A DNA stretch of 64,000 nt, taken from the NCBI RefSeq assembly GCF_014640435.1, contig NZ_BMGY01000002.1:62001-126000 (forward strand), given 5' to 3'. The notes below the pieces were generated by a model, which had not been told where the DNA came from, did not search any database, and was given only the letters and a program-made list of their open reading frames with translations. Positions 37,102 through 46,362 of this stretch are shown one piece after another. This stretch comes from Hymenobacter frigidus. Its GTDB lineage: Bacteria > Bacteroidota > Bacteroidia > Cytophagales > Hymenobacteraceae. Within the stretch, counting starts at the first letter, position 1; each line of letters begins with the position of its first letter. The translations under genes and the position numbers were made by a program.

Positions 37102-39129
37102 TTGAAGGCCCTGCAACGAAATTCATTACTGCTGTGGCCACTTTGGGGGCTCATAATGGCTTGCCTGCTGTTGCTGGCTGTGCCCGCCGCCCGCGCCCAG
37201 GTGCTCGACGACTCCACCAAGGTTCTTTATGGCCCCAAAACCACGCGCGTCATCTACGAGGCCGAGGTGTTGCGCGATTCCACTGGCGGCACCCTGCTCG
37301 ATACCACGCTCACGCGCTTTCCGCAGTCCCGGTACTGGGTCCACGACACCACGTTTCAGCAGGATTTGGGGGCTTTGGGCACGGCTTCGCGGCCGCTGCT
37401 TTATCAGCCCAACTTGCAGCTGGGGGCCCGCTTCGGCCGCAACGTATTTGATAGGTATGCCCGCGATGCCACGGCCGTGCCGTACTACGATTCCCGTTCG
37501 CCTTATTCATTCTTTCGGGTAATCCAGTCGGGTTCGGGCGAGCAGGTGTTCGAGCTTAGCTACAGCCGGAGCCTGCGCAAGAATTTCAGCATCGGGTTCG
37601 TCTATGAACGGATTGCCTCGAATAAAATTCTGGCAGCCCGTTCCTCGCGCGATGCTCTGGTGGAGCACTCCAACTTGCTGGTTTTTGGGCGTCTGCAGTC
37701 GGAGAACGAGCGGTACCATTTGCTCTTCAATTTTAGTAACGTGCGTCATCGGTCCATCGAGCAGGGTGGAATTTGGCCCATTACGCGGCTTGTGAAAAAC
37801 CCTGCTGGTCGCGACAGCATCCCCACGGGCGAAACCCGCCCCCGCGACCTGTTCAACTACGCGCAACAGCGGGTGTATTTAACCCAAGCTGCCAACACCG
37901 AAGCCCGCGACGAACTCTACTTCACCCAAACCTACCGCCTGCTCGGTCGTGGCCTCACGGTGTACCATACCTTTGATGCCAAGCGACAATACAACAGCTA
38001 TTTAGACCAATCCTTGGTTCGACTAAATACCCGAGAGGTGAATTACCCACGCGTGCTGTTTTATCCCCGCGTAATACGCAACACGACTGCGATACTGGAC
38101 CGCGCCGAATACCAGCAAGTAGAAAATACCGTGGGCGTACTCGGCCGCACTGAAGCCGTGGAATACCGCCTCTACGGCCGCTTGCGTAATGCTAATTTAA
38201 CTTCCCAATCACTGACCATCAACCAGTTTTCGGCCACGCCGGCCACCACCGGTTTGGCTCTGGTTCAAGGGGCTCCCACGCGCAATATCTGGCAGGGATT
38301 CGTGGGCGGTACGGCGGCATTTAACTACCGAAAAATCTATGCCATTGAGGCGGCGGGCGAATATAAATTCTTTGATGAATACTGGCTGCGGGCTTCCGTG
38401 CGCACCGGTCCGCTGTCGGCCGAAATACTCCGCTCATCCTATGCTCCCACACTCACGCAGCAGGAGCTGGTAGGTAATAATTACGAGTGGCACCACTTGC
38501 CAAAAAGCGATAGTGCTTTTAGAAATACTTCTACTACCCAGCTCACGGGCCGACTGCGCCTTAAGCTGCCCGATTTCGGTAGTTTCACGCAGCAGCGCTT
38601 CGAAGCCAGCGCCAGCCTCGTAAATATTGCCGACCTCATATTCTACAACACGCAAGGTGTGCCGGAGCAAGCCAGCGTTGCCCGCAATCTGCAGATTGTC
38701 CATGCGCGGCATCAGGTGCGGCTGGGCCGGGTTGGGATTGATAATGAAGCCACATACACCCAGGGCGGCAACGTCGATGGGGTACGTATTCCCACCCTGG
38801 TGAGCAACTCACGGATTTATTACGAGAGCTATATTTTCCGCAAAGCCATGTTCAGCCAAGTGGGGGCTGAAATGTATTACCAGTCGCGCCTGCGGGCTTT
38901 TGACTACAGCCCTAGCACGCAGCAGTTTTATCAGCAGGACCATTTCACTATTCGGAATTATCCGGTGGTCAACGTGTTTTTTTCCGCTGATATCAGGGCT
39001 GTTTCCATCTTTCTGAAAGCATCATACGTTAACCAAGGAATACTCAATGACGGCTATTTCACGACGCCATATTACAGCGGGTATCCGCGGCGTTTCACCC
39101 TGGGTTTAAAATGGAATTTCTTTAATTAG
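37102..39129 (+). CDS. Putative porin (large outer-membrane beta-barrel)
   Basis: About 675 residues from a TTG start that gives a good signal peptide (positively charged start, hydrophobic core LLLLAVPAARA, cleavage before QVLDD). The mature protein is rich in alternating aromatic/polar strands and ends in the outer-membrane signature WNFF-N. This matches the Bacteroidota putative-porin family. An ATG at 36991 inside lpxK or an ATG at 37156 are alternatives; the first adds a non-signal extension, the second loses the positive charge. The cargo is unknown. Confidence 0.85.
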   Translation: MKALQRNSLLLWPLWGLIMACLLLLAVPAARAQVLDDSTKVLYGPKTTRVIYEAEVLRDSTGGTLLDTTLTRFPQSRYWVHDTTFQQDLGALGTASRPLLYQPNLQLGARFGRNVFDRYARDATAVPYYDSRSPYSFFRVIQSGSGEQVFELSYSRSLRKNFSIGFVYERIASNKILAARSSRDALVEHSNLLVFGRLQSENERYHLLFNFSNVRHRSIEQGGIWPITRLVKNPAGRDSIPTGETRPRDLFNYAQQRVYLTQAANTEARDELYFTQTYRLLGRGLTVYHTFDAKRQYNSYLDQSLVRLNTREVNYPRVLFYPRVIRNTTAILDRAEYQQVENTVGVLGRTEAVEYRLYGRLRNANLTSQSLTINQFSATPATTGLALVQGAPTRNIWQGFVGGTAAFNYRKIYAIEAAGEYKFFDEYWLRASVRTGPLSAEILRSSYAPTLTQQELVGNNYEWHHLPKSDSAFRNTSTTQLTGRLRLKLPDFGSFTQQRFEASASLVNIADLIFYNTQGVPEQASVARNLQIVHARHQVRLGRVGIDNEATYTQGGNVDGVRIPTLVSNSRIYYESYIFRKAMFSQVGAEMYYQSRLRAFDYSPSTQQFYQQDHFTIRNYPVVNVFFSADIRAVSIFLKASYVNQGILNDGYFTTPYYSGYPRRFTLGLKWNFFN

Positions 39130-39139
39130 AAATCAGTAG

Positions 39140-39736
39140 ATGAAAGAAAAAACAATCCTAAAATTAAAGCTGAATACCGACCCGCGCTGGGTAGATATTG
39201 CTGAGAAAAATATCGAAGATATTTTGGTCGACCACGCCTGGTGCGAGCAGAAAGCCGCCAGCACCGGCATCAGCATGATTATCCATTATCCCGAGAAAAC
39301 GCGCCTCGTAGATGAGCTCACTGACCTTGTGGCCGAGGAGTGGAGCCACTTCGAGCGAGTGCTGCTGGAGCTACGCAAACGCGGTTTTGCGCTTGGTCGG
39401 CCCCGCAAGGATGAGTACGTGGTGCAGCTATTGGCCCACGTGCGCAAGGGCGGAGCCCGCGAGCGTCAGCTCATAGACCAGCTCCTGGTTTCGGCCCTGA
39501 TTGAAGCTCGTAGCTGCGAGCGGTTCAAATTATTGTGGCAGAATATCGCCGATAAAGAGCTGAGTAAATTCTATTATGAATTGATGGTTTCGGAAGCTGC
39601 GCATTTCGTGGCCTACGTCGAATTAGCCAAAGAATACGCCGACCCGAAACTGGTAGAAGAGCGCCTGCAGGAATTGCTATTAATTGAAGGTGAAATCGTG
39701 ACCAACCTGCCCGTGCGCGACGATAGAATGCACTAA
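39140..39736 (+). CDS. miaE: tRNA-(2-methylthio-N6-isopentenyl)adenosine hydroxylase
   Basis: 198 residues of the ferritin-like di-iron family. Iron-ligand pattern: E in VDHAWCEQKA, EEWSHFERV with ExxH, EARSCERF and SEAAHFVAY with ExxH. It hydroxylates the isopentenyl group of ms2i6A37, the product of MiaB encoded at 28582, using O2. It begins 10 bases after the porin gene, so it may be co-transcribed with it. A hairpin element follows its stop. Confidence 0.93.
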   Translation: MKEKTILKLKLNTDPRWVDIAEKNIEDILVDHAWCEQKAASTGISMIIHYPEKTRLVDELTDLVAEEWSHFERVLLELRKRGFALGRPRKDEYVVQLLAHVRKGGARERQLIDQLLVSALIEARSCERFKLLWQNIADKELSKFYYELMVSEAAHFVAYVELAKEYADPKLVEERLQELLLIEGEIVTNLPVRDDRMH

Positions 39737-39757
39737 TTGAAAGAGGTGTAAATTAGC

Positions 39758-39852
39758 ACGTCATGCCGAGCGAAGCCGAAGCATCTCTACTGCGCCACTA
39801 ATTAACTTCCAGTGTTGCGGTGGAGATGCTTCGGCTGCGCTCAGCATGACGT
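39758..39852. repeat. Hairpin element, copy 4 (GTCATGCTGAGCG type)
   Basis: Arms of about 36 bases (ACGTCATGCCGAGCGAAGCC... and complement) match except for a few positions. It lies between the convergent miaE and fahA genes and may terminate both. Confidence 0.92.
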
Positions 39853-39874
39853 TATTTTATTATAAATTCTAGCA

Positions 39875-41161
39875 TTATTCAGCCGGCAGAATGGTGCCGC
39901 TAACCTCACCGAAACCGATACGTACGCCATCTTTTTCGGCGTAGCCTCGCATGGTCACCGTATCGCCGTCGAGCAGGAACTTGCGCTCGGAGCCATCGGC
40001 CAGGGGCACGGGGCGGGTGCCGCGCCAGGCCAGCTCCAGCATCGAGCCCAGGGAGTCGGGCGTGGGGCCGCTGATGGTGCCGGAGGCGTACAAATCACCG
40101 GCTTCGAGGTTGCAGCCGTTGGAAGCGTGGTGGGTGAGCTGCTGGGCCATGCTCCAGTACATGAGGCCGAAATTGGCACGGCTGATGACCGTGGCGGGGC
40201 CGTGAGCGGGCGTGAGGGCCACTTCGAGGTGCACGTCGAAATTGTGCTCCCCCGATTGGGCCAGGTAAGGCAGGGGCGTTGGTTCTTGCATGGGGCCCGC
40301 CACGCGGAAGGGTTCCAGGGCATCGAGCGTGACGACCCAGGGCGCGAGGCTGCTGCCAAAGTTCTTGCCCAGAAAGGGCCCTAGCGGCACGTATTCCCAG
40401 CTTTGCAGGTCGCGGGCGCTCCAGTCGTTGAACAGGCACAGGCCGAAAATATGGGCTTCAGCATCAGCCAGCGGTACGGTTTCGCCCAAGGCGGTGCCGG
40501 TGCCTACCACAAAGGCCATTTCCAGCTCAAAATCGAGCTGTCGGCTGGGGCCGAAGGTGGGCAGGGCTTCGTCCGGGGCCTTGCGCTGGCCATTGGGCCG
40601 CCGGATGGGCGTGCCCGATACCACGATGCTGCTGGTGCGGCCGTGGTAGCCAATGGGCAAGTGCCGCCAGTTGGGCAGCAGGGCATTGGCGGGGTCACGA
40701 AACATCGTGCCCACATTGGTGGCGTGCTCGATGCTGCTGTAGAAATCGGTGTAGTTGGCGGGCTTCACGGGGCGCAGCATACGCACCTCGGTTTGGCGCA
40801 GCAGGCAGTCGCGCACGGCTTCTTCGTGGTCGCGCAGGCGGGGTTCATCGTGGCGCAGCAGCTCGCTCACGCGCTGGCGCACGGCCCGCCAGGCTGGGCG
40901 ACCCAGGCGTAAAAAGGCATTGAGCGAGCGGCGGCGAAACACCTTGGGCTGCGCATCCCCCAACTCCGTCAGGTCTTCAAAAAAGCCCAACTGACTAGCC
41001 GCGTACAAGTCAAGCACGTAGCCCCCGATAGCCACCGCCAGCCGCGGACCCCGCTCCTCGGTTTCGAACACGCCAAATGGGAGGTTTTGGATGGGGAAGT
41101 CGCTTTCCGGGCGGATGTCAATCCAGGAGCGGAGGGCGGGCGAGTTGAGCGCGTTGGGCAT
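39875..41161 (-). CDS. fahA: Fumarylacetoacetase
   Basis: 428 residues, the normal length for the two-domain enzyme. It cleaves fumarylacetoacetate to fumarate and acetoacetate, the last step of tyrosine and phenylalanine breakdown. Conserved regions include DFYSSIEHATNVGTMFR (metal and catalytic His), LDFELEMAFVVG, FNDWSARDLQSWEYVPLGPF and NGCNLEAGDLYASGTISGP. No other tyrosine-degradation gene is in the window. Confidence 0.96.
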   Translation of the reverse strand: MPNALNSPALRSWIDIRPESDFPIQNLPFGVFETEERGPRLAVAIGGYVLDLYAASQLGFFEDLTELGDAQPKVFRRRSLNAFLRLGRPAWRAVRQRVSELLRHDEPRLRDHEEAVRDCLLRQTEVRMLRPVKPANYTDFYSSIEHATNVGTMFRDPANALLPNWRHLPIGYHGRTSSIVVSGTPIRRPNGQRKAPDEALPTFGPSRQLDFELEMAFVVGTGTALGETVPLADAEAHIFGLCLFNDWSARDLQSWEYVPLGPFLGKNFGSSLAPWVVTLDALEPFRVAGPMQEPTPLPYLAQSGEHNFDVHLEVALTPAHGPATVISRANFGLMYWSMAQQLTHHASNGCNLEAGDLYASGTISGPTPDSLGSMLELAWRGTRPVPLADGSERKFLLDGDTVTMRGYAEKDGVRIGFGEVSGTILPAE

Positions 41162-41181
41162 AGCAGGGGGGAGGTACGGGG

Positions 41182-41189
41182 CAAAAATA
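41182..41189 (-). promoter_or_regulatory. fahA -7 promoter element
   Basis: TATTTTTG on the minus strand, exact TAnnTTTG, 21 bases before the fahA ATG. No TTG at the expected distance. Confidence 0.45.
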
Positions 41190-41217
41190 AGGCAGACGGA
41201 GCACCAAAACGAAAAAA

Positions 41218-41311
41218 AACGTCATGCTGAGCGTAGTCGAAGCATCTCTACTTCGCAAGTAAATGATTACTTACGCGGTAGAGATGCTTCGACTACGCTC
41301 AGCATGACGTT
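41218..41311. repeat. Hairpin element, copy 5 (GTCATGCTGAGCG type)
   Basis: Arms of about 45 bases begin AACGTCATGCTGAGCGTAGT, continue CGAAGCATCTCTAC, and are identical over the outer 34 positions. The centre GATTACTTA is shared with the copy at 57805. It lies between fahA and nfu, both on the minus strand. Confidence 0.93.
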
Positions 41312-41346
41312 CTTCTTATTCTTCGAACATAGCCGCCCAAAAACGC

Positions 41347-41613
41347 TTATCGCGCTTCTACAGCCGTGATTTCGGGTACGGCTTTTTTCACCGTGTCCTC
41401 CAGGCCGGCGCGGGTCATCGGCGACATGGGGCAGGCCCCACAGGCGCCTTCCCATTCCAGCTGCAGCACGCCCTCGGGCGTGATGTTGGCCACGCGCACG
41501 TTGCCGCCGTCGGTGGCGAGGTAGGGGCGTAGCGTATTCAGCGCCGCCTCAATGCGGGGCATAAGCGGATGCTCGAAAGCGGGCGCAATGTTGATAGTCT
41601 CTTCCACGGGCAT
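41347..41613 (-). CDS. nfu: NifU-like C-terminal (NFU) iron-sulfur scaffold
   Basis: 88 residues, a stand-alone NFU domain: RPYLATDGGNVRV, then the cluster-binding pair in GACGACPMSPMT (CxxC). It binds a [4Fe-4S] cluster between two protomers and delivers it to target enzymes. Its ATG follows the mrp stop codon directly with no gap, so the two are translated as a unit. Likely clients include MiaB, MtaB and IspG encoded nearby, by general function. Confidence 0.94.
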   Translation of the reverse strand: MPVEETINIAPAFEHPLMPRIEAALNTLRPYLATDGGNVRVANITPEGVLQLEWEGACGACPMSPMTRAGLEDTVKKAVPEITAVEAR

Positions 41614-42717
41614 TTAGGAGTTCATCTGCACGACGGCCGTTTTGGGGGCCACGTTGTTGCGAATACTTATTTGACGGGCCACGGCTTCGGCTAAATTAGC
41701 AAATAGCTGGCCCACTACCGAAGTCGGGTCGAGCACGGCGGGCTGGCCCTCGTCACCGTTTTCCCGAATGCTTTGCACCAGCGGCAGCTGGCCCAGCAGC
41801 GGCACATCGTGCTGCTCGGCCAGACGCTGTCCGCCATTCTCTCCAAAAATGAAGTATTTGTTGTCGGGCAGCTCGGCCGGTGTGAACCACGCCATGTTCT
41901 CGACTACGCCCAGCACGGGAACGTTGATTTGGGGCTGGCGGAACATCTGCAAGCCCTTCTGGGCATCGGCCAGGGCCACTTTTTGCGGCGTGGTCACGAT
42001 AACGGCCCCCGTCACGGGCACGGTTTGTACCAGCGTGAGATGAATATCGGAAGTACCGGGCGGCAGGTCGAGCAGCAGGTAGTCGAGCTCGCCCCAGTCT
42101 ACTTCAGTGATAAATTGCTTGAGGGCCGACGAGGCCATGGGCCCACGCCATACGATGGCACTTTCGGCCGGGGCCAGGAAACCGATGCTCATCAGTTTCA
42201 CACCGTATTTCTCAATGGGCTGAATCAGGTTTTTGCCATTGGGCCCCTGAAACACGTGCGGAGCCTCGTTTTCTACGCCGAACATAACGGGCATGCTGGG
42301 ACCTGAAATGTCGGCGTCGACCAAGCCAACCTTGGCTCCGGTGGCGGCTAGCGCCACCGCCAGGTTGGCCGCAACCGTGCTTTTGCCCACGCCGCCCTTG
42401 CCTGAGGCAATGGCGATGATGTTTTTCACGCCGGGCAGCAGGTCGCCACGGTTGTTGCGCAGCGTGGTCACGCGCGAGGTCATGGTAATCACTACGTTAG
42501 CATCCTTGTCAACCATTGTGTGGATGGCTCGTTCGCAGGCATCGTGAATGAGTTGCTTGAGCGGGCAGGCCGGGGTGGTGAGCACCACGGTGAACGCGAC
42601 AGTAAGCCCGTCAATCTCAATATTCTCAATCATGTTGAGGGTCACGAGGTCCTGGCCCAGGTCGGGCTCTTCCACGTAGCTCAATGCTTTGAGAACGGCT
42701 TCTTTGGTGATGGTCAT
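41614..42717 (-). CDS. mrp: Mrp/ApbC-family P-loop ATPase, iron-sulfur carrier
   Basis: 367 residues. An N-terminal MIP18 (DUF59) domain (about 1-80, KEAVLKALSYVEEPDLGQDL) is fused to a Mrp/NBP35 ATPase with the deviant Walker A SGKGGVGKST, DADISGPSMP and LDLPPGTSDIHL. The CxxC pair usual after ENM(S/A)xF is replaced by TPAELPDN, so cluster binding must use other residues or rely on the adjacent NFU protein. Start MTITKEA at 42717 is chosen by homology to the DUF59 start. Confidence 0.93.
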   Translation of the reverse strand: MTITKEAVLKALSYVEEPDLGQDLVTLNMIENIEIDGLTVAFTVVLTTPACPLKQLIHDACERAIHTMVDKDANVVITMTSRVTTLRNNRGDLLPGVKNIIAIASGKGGVGKSTVAANLAVALAATGAKVGLVDADISGPSMPVMFGVENEAPHVFQGPNGKNLIQPIEKYGVKLMSIGFLAPAESAIVWRGPMASSALKQFITEVDWGELDYLLLDLPPGTSDIHLTLVQTVPVTGAVIVTTPQKVALADAQKGLQMFRQPQINVPVLGVVENMAWFTPAELPDNKYFIFGENGGQRLAEQHDVPLLGQLPLVQSIRENGDEGQPAVLDPTSVVGQLFANLAEAVARQISIRNNVAPKTAVVQMNS

Positions 42718-42749
42718 AAGGCTGCAAAGCGCCGGAAAATGGCGGCTCG

Positions 42750-42757
42750 CAAAGATA
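42750..42757 (-). promoter_or_regulatory. mrp-nfu -7 promoter element
   Basis: TATCTTTG on the minus strand, exact TAnnTTTG, 33 bases before the mrp ATG. Confidence 0.5.
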
Positions 42758-43033
42758 ACCCCGGAAGCGCCGGACCGGTTCGGGCCGGCGCAAATTGCCT
42801 TTTTCAAGGTACAGGCAATCGTGAGCTAAAAATATTGCACCGGGAATGGCAAGTCCGCTTGCCGGGGTAGTTGGGTTGCTCAGCGTGCCGGAAAGTGTAT
42901 TAGCAGAAAAAATATAGTTATTAGCACAGCCTTAGCATTTTTATTAAAATAAATCAAAATAAATTCATAAATTCACCCCATCCTCACCAGGCTGACTTCA
43001 AGCCCAGTACGCACCGCCCTATCCGCTTTTTTT
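42758..43033. other. AT-rich intergenic region
   Basis: The divergent region between mrp and a small plus-strand gene. Positions 42898-42975 are strikingly AT-rich for this genome. I see no exact -7 element for the plus strand and no repeat. Confidence 0.5.
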
Positions 43034-43306
43034 ATGCAAGACTTCGACAAAACCTCCGCCTCCGGCAGCGTAGATATGCGCTGCTTTGCTGATTGCGAAG
43101 AAAACGAGCAATCAGTTACCTTTGAATTGGTAGTGCCCGTAGCGGCCAAAGTGCCTGCTCTGAGCCAGTCCGTGGCAGTAGCCAAACTGGTGCATCCGGC
43201 TTCCATCACGAGCACTGTGCCCAAGCAAATACTCACCCAACTACGGACCAACAACACGGCCCTGGGTTCGGTCTGGTGCATCACGGCTACCCTGGTCGCA
43301 ACCTGA
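43034..43306 (+). CDS. Small hypothetical protein
   Basis: 90 residues with no signal peptide and no recognised domain. The centre (VTFELVVPVAAKVPALSQSV) looks like beta strands. It is preceded by an AT-rich region, as real genes here often are, and has G/C-biased third positions. The opposite strand is also open for 103 codons, so identity rests on composition and context only. Confidence 0.45.
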   Translation: MQDFDKTSASGSVDMRCFADCEENEQSVTFELVVPVAAKVPALSQSVAVAKLVHPASITSTVPKQILTQLRTNNTALGSVWCITATLVAT

Positions 43307-43377
43307 GAGCCGGCCCGAGTTATCGCTCAGACACTGAGCGGCTGCGCCGCGCCCCCAATCCGAACTATCCCGATTAG

Positions 43378-45240
43378 CTACTTCCCCGAAGCAAGCAGCC
43401 CCGCCGGCACGCTAAGGGCTCCGGTTTGCGGGTCAATCAGGCCGTTGCGCTCGTCCTCGATGTTGGTGGCTTGCGTGTACACGTCGCCCGCGATGGGCCG
43501 GCGGCGGAGCTCCTGTTTGAATGCGCTGATGCTGGCCGTGCGCGCTTCCGCGTCCTGCGGTCCGCCGTAGTCAGGAAAACCAAAGCCGCCCCATTCGCTC
43601 ACGATGAGCGGAACCTGATGACGGTAAAAGAACGGGTCGCCGACGACCAGCGGGTAGGCCGCCGTGCCGTTCATCTCGCCATTTATCAGCCGGTCGAGCA
43701 GCTCCTGCCAACGCCCCAAATCCGGCGTGTAGAGGTGGGCCGTGAGCAGGTCCGATTTTAGGCGGCCGGTGTAGGACACGTGGTGCCAGCCGTCGTTGTC
43801 TACCACCAGAAACTGGGGGTAGGCAATCTGCATGAAGTGGTAGGTGTCGATGATGTACTTGCGGGTGTCGGCGTTGGTGGCGATGTCCTGCACGCCCCAA
43901 TCTTCATTATACAGGCTCCAAATGACAATGGACGGGTGGGTTTCGCTCAGCGTGAGCATGCGCAGCAGCTCGGCGCGGTGGTTGATGCGACTGCGCACGG
44001 TGGAACTGTGCGGGCTGGGCACTTCCACCCACAGCAGTAATCCCAGCTCATCGGCCAGGTTGTAGATGCGGGGGTCGATGCCGGCAATGTGCACCCGCAC
44101 CAGGTTGCAGCCCAAGGCCTTCATGGCGTGCATGTGGCGCTGCATTTCCTCGTAAGTGGCCTCACCGGGTTGATACAGTATGCCGTCGAGGTAAATCGAC
44201 TTGTTGTTGAGGTACACATGGCGGCCACGGGCTTCAATCTTACGCAGGCCAAACAGGGTTTCGATGCGGGCAGCGTAGCCGTTGGCATCGATGAGCTGGG
44301 CCACTAGGCGGTAGCGGTTCGGCGATTCGGGCGCCCAGAGGCGGGCTTCGGGCACTTCCAGCACCACGCGCTGCTGCCATTGGCCGGCGGCCATGTGCAG
44401 GCCAAAGTCTGACTCGGCCAGCGGCAGCGCATCATTCGGCTGCGCGGGGTCAAACACCTGCAAGCGGATGACGTAATCCCCGGCATCGTGCAGGCGTAGC
44501 GTCAGGTTGAAGCGCACCAGCTGGTCTTCTACTTCGCTCACCACACCCACCCGCGAGCGCAGGCGGTTGCGCTCCACGGCTTCGAGCCACACGCTACGGA
44601 CGGCCCCGGTATACGTCTGGTACCAGATTCCGCCGCGCTTGTACACGTGCGACTCCTGTTTGCCGCGGGGCAGCTCGGCATCCATGGTATCGGCAATGCG
44701 CACGGTAAGGCGGTTCACGGGGAGCAAAGCGGCTTCGTCCAGCTCGTAGGTAAACGACGTGTACTCGCCGTAGTGCACGTCTTCGCCCTCGATGGTTTTC
44801 AGGAGCTGCCCGTTGAGCCAGACCCGCGTTTCATGTCCGCAGGCGCCAAACGTGAGTTGAAGCATGGACAGCGCCGGCGGCACGTCCATAGCGGGCCGGT
44901 CGAATTCGCGCTCGTACCATACCACCACCCGGTCGTGCCAGGCGCTGCCTTCTTTCTGGCCCCGGGCTTCGCGCAAATGCGTTTCAACCGACCCGGGCCA
45001 CTGGGCCATGTGTTCGTAGGAGTGGCCCTGGGCCCAGTTGTGAATCAGGCCCTGGTCGTCGATGTCGTGAGCAAAGTGCCAAGGCCCATCGAGTAGCAAG
45101 TAGCTGTTGGACCGCAGTACGGCGCGGGGCAGGAGGTTGGCCGGGGTGGGCTGCTCTTCGCGACTTACCGAAGTGCTGTAGTTGGTGGGGAGCAACGGGT
45201 GCATGCAGAAGCTGAAATGAGAGTCGGCGGCCCGGGTCAT
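43378..45240 (-). CDS. Glycoside hydrolase family 2 protein
   Basis: 620 residues with no signal peptide. N-terminal jelly-roll domain (about 45-210, with WYEREF and ACGHETRVWLNGQLL), Ig-like domain (about 215-330), and a TIM barrel from about 335. The acid/base Glu is E446 in SLYNEDWG and the nucleophile is E549 in VSEWGGFG, the spacing expected for GH2. Beta-glucuronidase or beta-galactosidase activity is possible; sugar specificity cannot be read. The alternative start MHPLLP at 45204 is about as likely. Predicted to be cytoplasmic. Confidence 0.9.
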   Translation of the reverse strand: MTRAADSHFSFCMHPLLPTNYSTSVSREEQPTPANLLPRAVLRSNSYLLLDGPWHFAHDIDDQGLIHNWAQGHSYEHMAQWPGSVETHLREARGQKEGSAWHDRVVVWYEREFDRPAMDVPPALSMLQLTFGACGHETRVWLNGQLLKTIEGEDVHYGEYTSFTYELDEAALLPVNRLTVRIADTMDAELPRGKQESHVYKRGGIWYQTYTGAVRSVWLEAVERNRLRSRVGVVSEVEDQLVRFNLTLRLHDAGDYVIRLQVFDPAQPNDALPLAESDFGLHMAAGQWQQRVVLEVPEARLWAPESPNRYRLVAQLIDANGYAARIETLFGLRKIEARGRHVYLNNKSIYLDGILYQPGEATYEEMQRHMHAMKALGCNLVRVHIAGIDPRIYNLADELGLLLWVEVPSPHSSTVRSRINHRAELLRMLTLSETHPSIVIWSLYNEDWGVQDIATNADTRKYIIDTYHFMQIAYPQFLVVDNDGWHHVSYTGRLKSDLLTAHLYTPDLGRWQELLDRLINGEMNGTAAYPLVVGDPFFYRHQVPLIVSEWGGFGFPDYGGPQDAEARTASISAFKQELRRRPIAGDVYTQATNIEDERNGLIDPQTGALSVPAGLLASGK

Positions 45241-45409
45241 GTCTTAAAGCCGCATTCTGACTATGATGTAGGCCTAACGGCTAACCGCTGGCCAGCGATG
45301 CATTTGACGGCAATAGCTCATTCATCCCGCGCAGAACGAATAAGGCGTTGGCTCGAAAATGCCGCTACAAGACCCCTATTCTTCCCAACGCTCAGCCCTT
45401 TGGGGGCGC

Positions 45410-46201
45410 TTAGGGTTGATATGCCAGGGCAAAACCTGTGCCCCCGCCCGCGGCATAGGTGGGCATTACGAGCAGCTTGTGGGCAACCCCTTTGGGCAAC
45501 AGGCGAGTGAGGACCGGATACAAATGCCACACCGTCTCGGCTGATAAAAAGCCGATGCCCGCGCCCGCCAGCACATCAGTGGCCCAGTGCTTATTGCCGA
45601 GCACGCGCATGGCACCCGTGGCGGCCGCCACGGCGTAGCCGCTCACGCTCACCCAGGGATATTGGCGGCCGTATTGCTCGTGCAGCAGCGTGGCGGTGAG
45701 GAAGGCTTGCGACGTGTGCGATGACGGAAAGGAGGTCAAATCGTTCGCGTTGTTGGGCCGGGCCTCAGCCGTGATGCGCTTGAGGTTACTCACCACACCA
45801 GCGTCCAGCTCGTGCGCGGCCAGGTAGATGAGCGTGAAGCCCAGGGCCGTACGTTCGCCGCGGTGGCCGGTCGCCATTAGGCCGTAGGCCACAGCCAGCG
45901 GCACATGGCGGGTGTAGTCGTCGATGCCGTGGGAGTTGAAGCCGCCAAAAATCTCCCGGGTTTCTGCCTGCATCTCCCGCTTGGCCTCATATAAGGTCTG
46001 GTTGAAGCGGGGACTGTGGGCCAGTACGCCCACACCCACCAGCACCGACGGCACGGCTATGCGCAACGCTACCGACCGCAAGCTACTGGGCGGCAACGGG
46101 CGTACTACAACTACCGCGGCACTGTCCGCAACCGGCACCTGGGCCTGCACCCGCAACCCTGTGCATAAAATCAACAAAGGCAAAACGAGGCGCAAACGCA
46201 T
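45410..46201 (-). CDS. PAP2-family phosphatase, exported
   Basis: 263 residues with a signal peptide ending RVQAQ. The three PAP2 motifs are present: KRITAEARPN, FPSSHTSQ, and NKHWATDVLAG with the catalytic His. It removes phosphate from lipid or isoprenoid phosphates, or acts as a broader acid phosphatase in the periplasm. Start ATG 46201 is fixed by the signal peptide. Confidence 0.92.
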   Translation of the reverse strand: MRLRLVLPLLILCTGLRVQAQVPVADSAAVVVVRPLPPSSLRSVALRIAVPSVLVGVGVLAHSPRFNQTLYEAKREMQAETREIFGGFNSHGIDDYTRHVPLAVAYGLMATGHRGERTALGFTLIYLAAHELDAGVVSNLKRITAEARPNNANDLTSFPSSHTSQAFLTATLLHEQYGRQYPWVSVSGYAVAAATGAMRVLGNKHWATDVLAGAGIGFLSAETVWHLYPVLTRLLPKGVAHKLLVMPTYAAGGGTGFALAYQP

Positions 46202-46303
46202 AACTTCTGGGTAAGTTGTATTTGGGGCCCTGAAAGTTACATGCTGGTTGCCCGTTATAAATGTCTTTTGGCTCTTGGCCATAATCTTTTGAGGGCAGCG
46301 CAC

Positions 46304-46336
46304 AAAAAAGCCCTGGCTGTACTCGCCAAGGCTTCT
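46304..46336 (-). terminator. Terminator of the downstream-facing 46363-47640 gene
   Basis: On the minus strand: AAGCCTTGGCG, short loop, GCCAGGGCTT, then TTTTTT. It lies 27 bases beyond the stop codon. Confidence 0.8.
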
Positions 46337-46362
46337 TCAAACTTGCACACGGCCGGGTCGGC

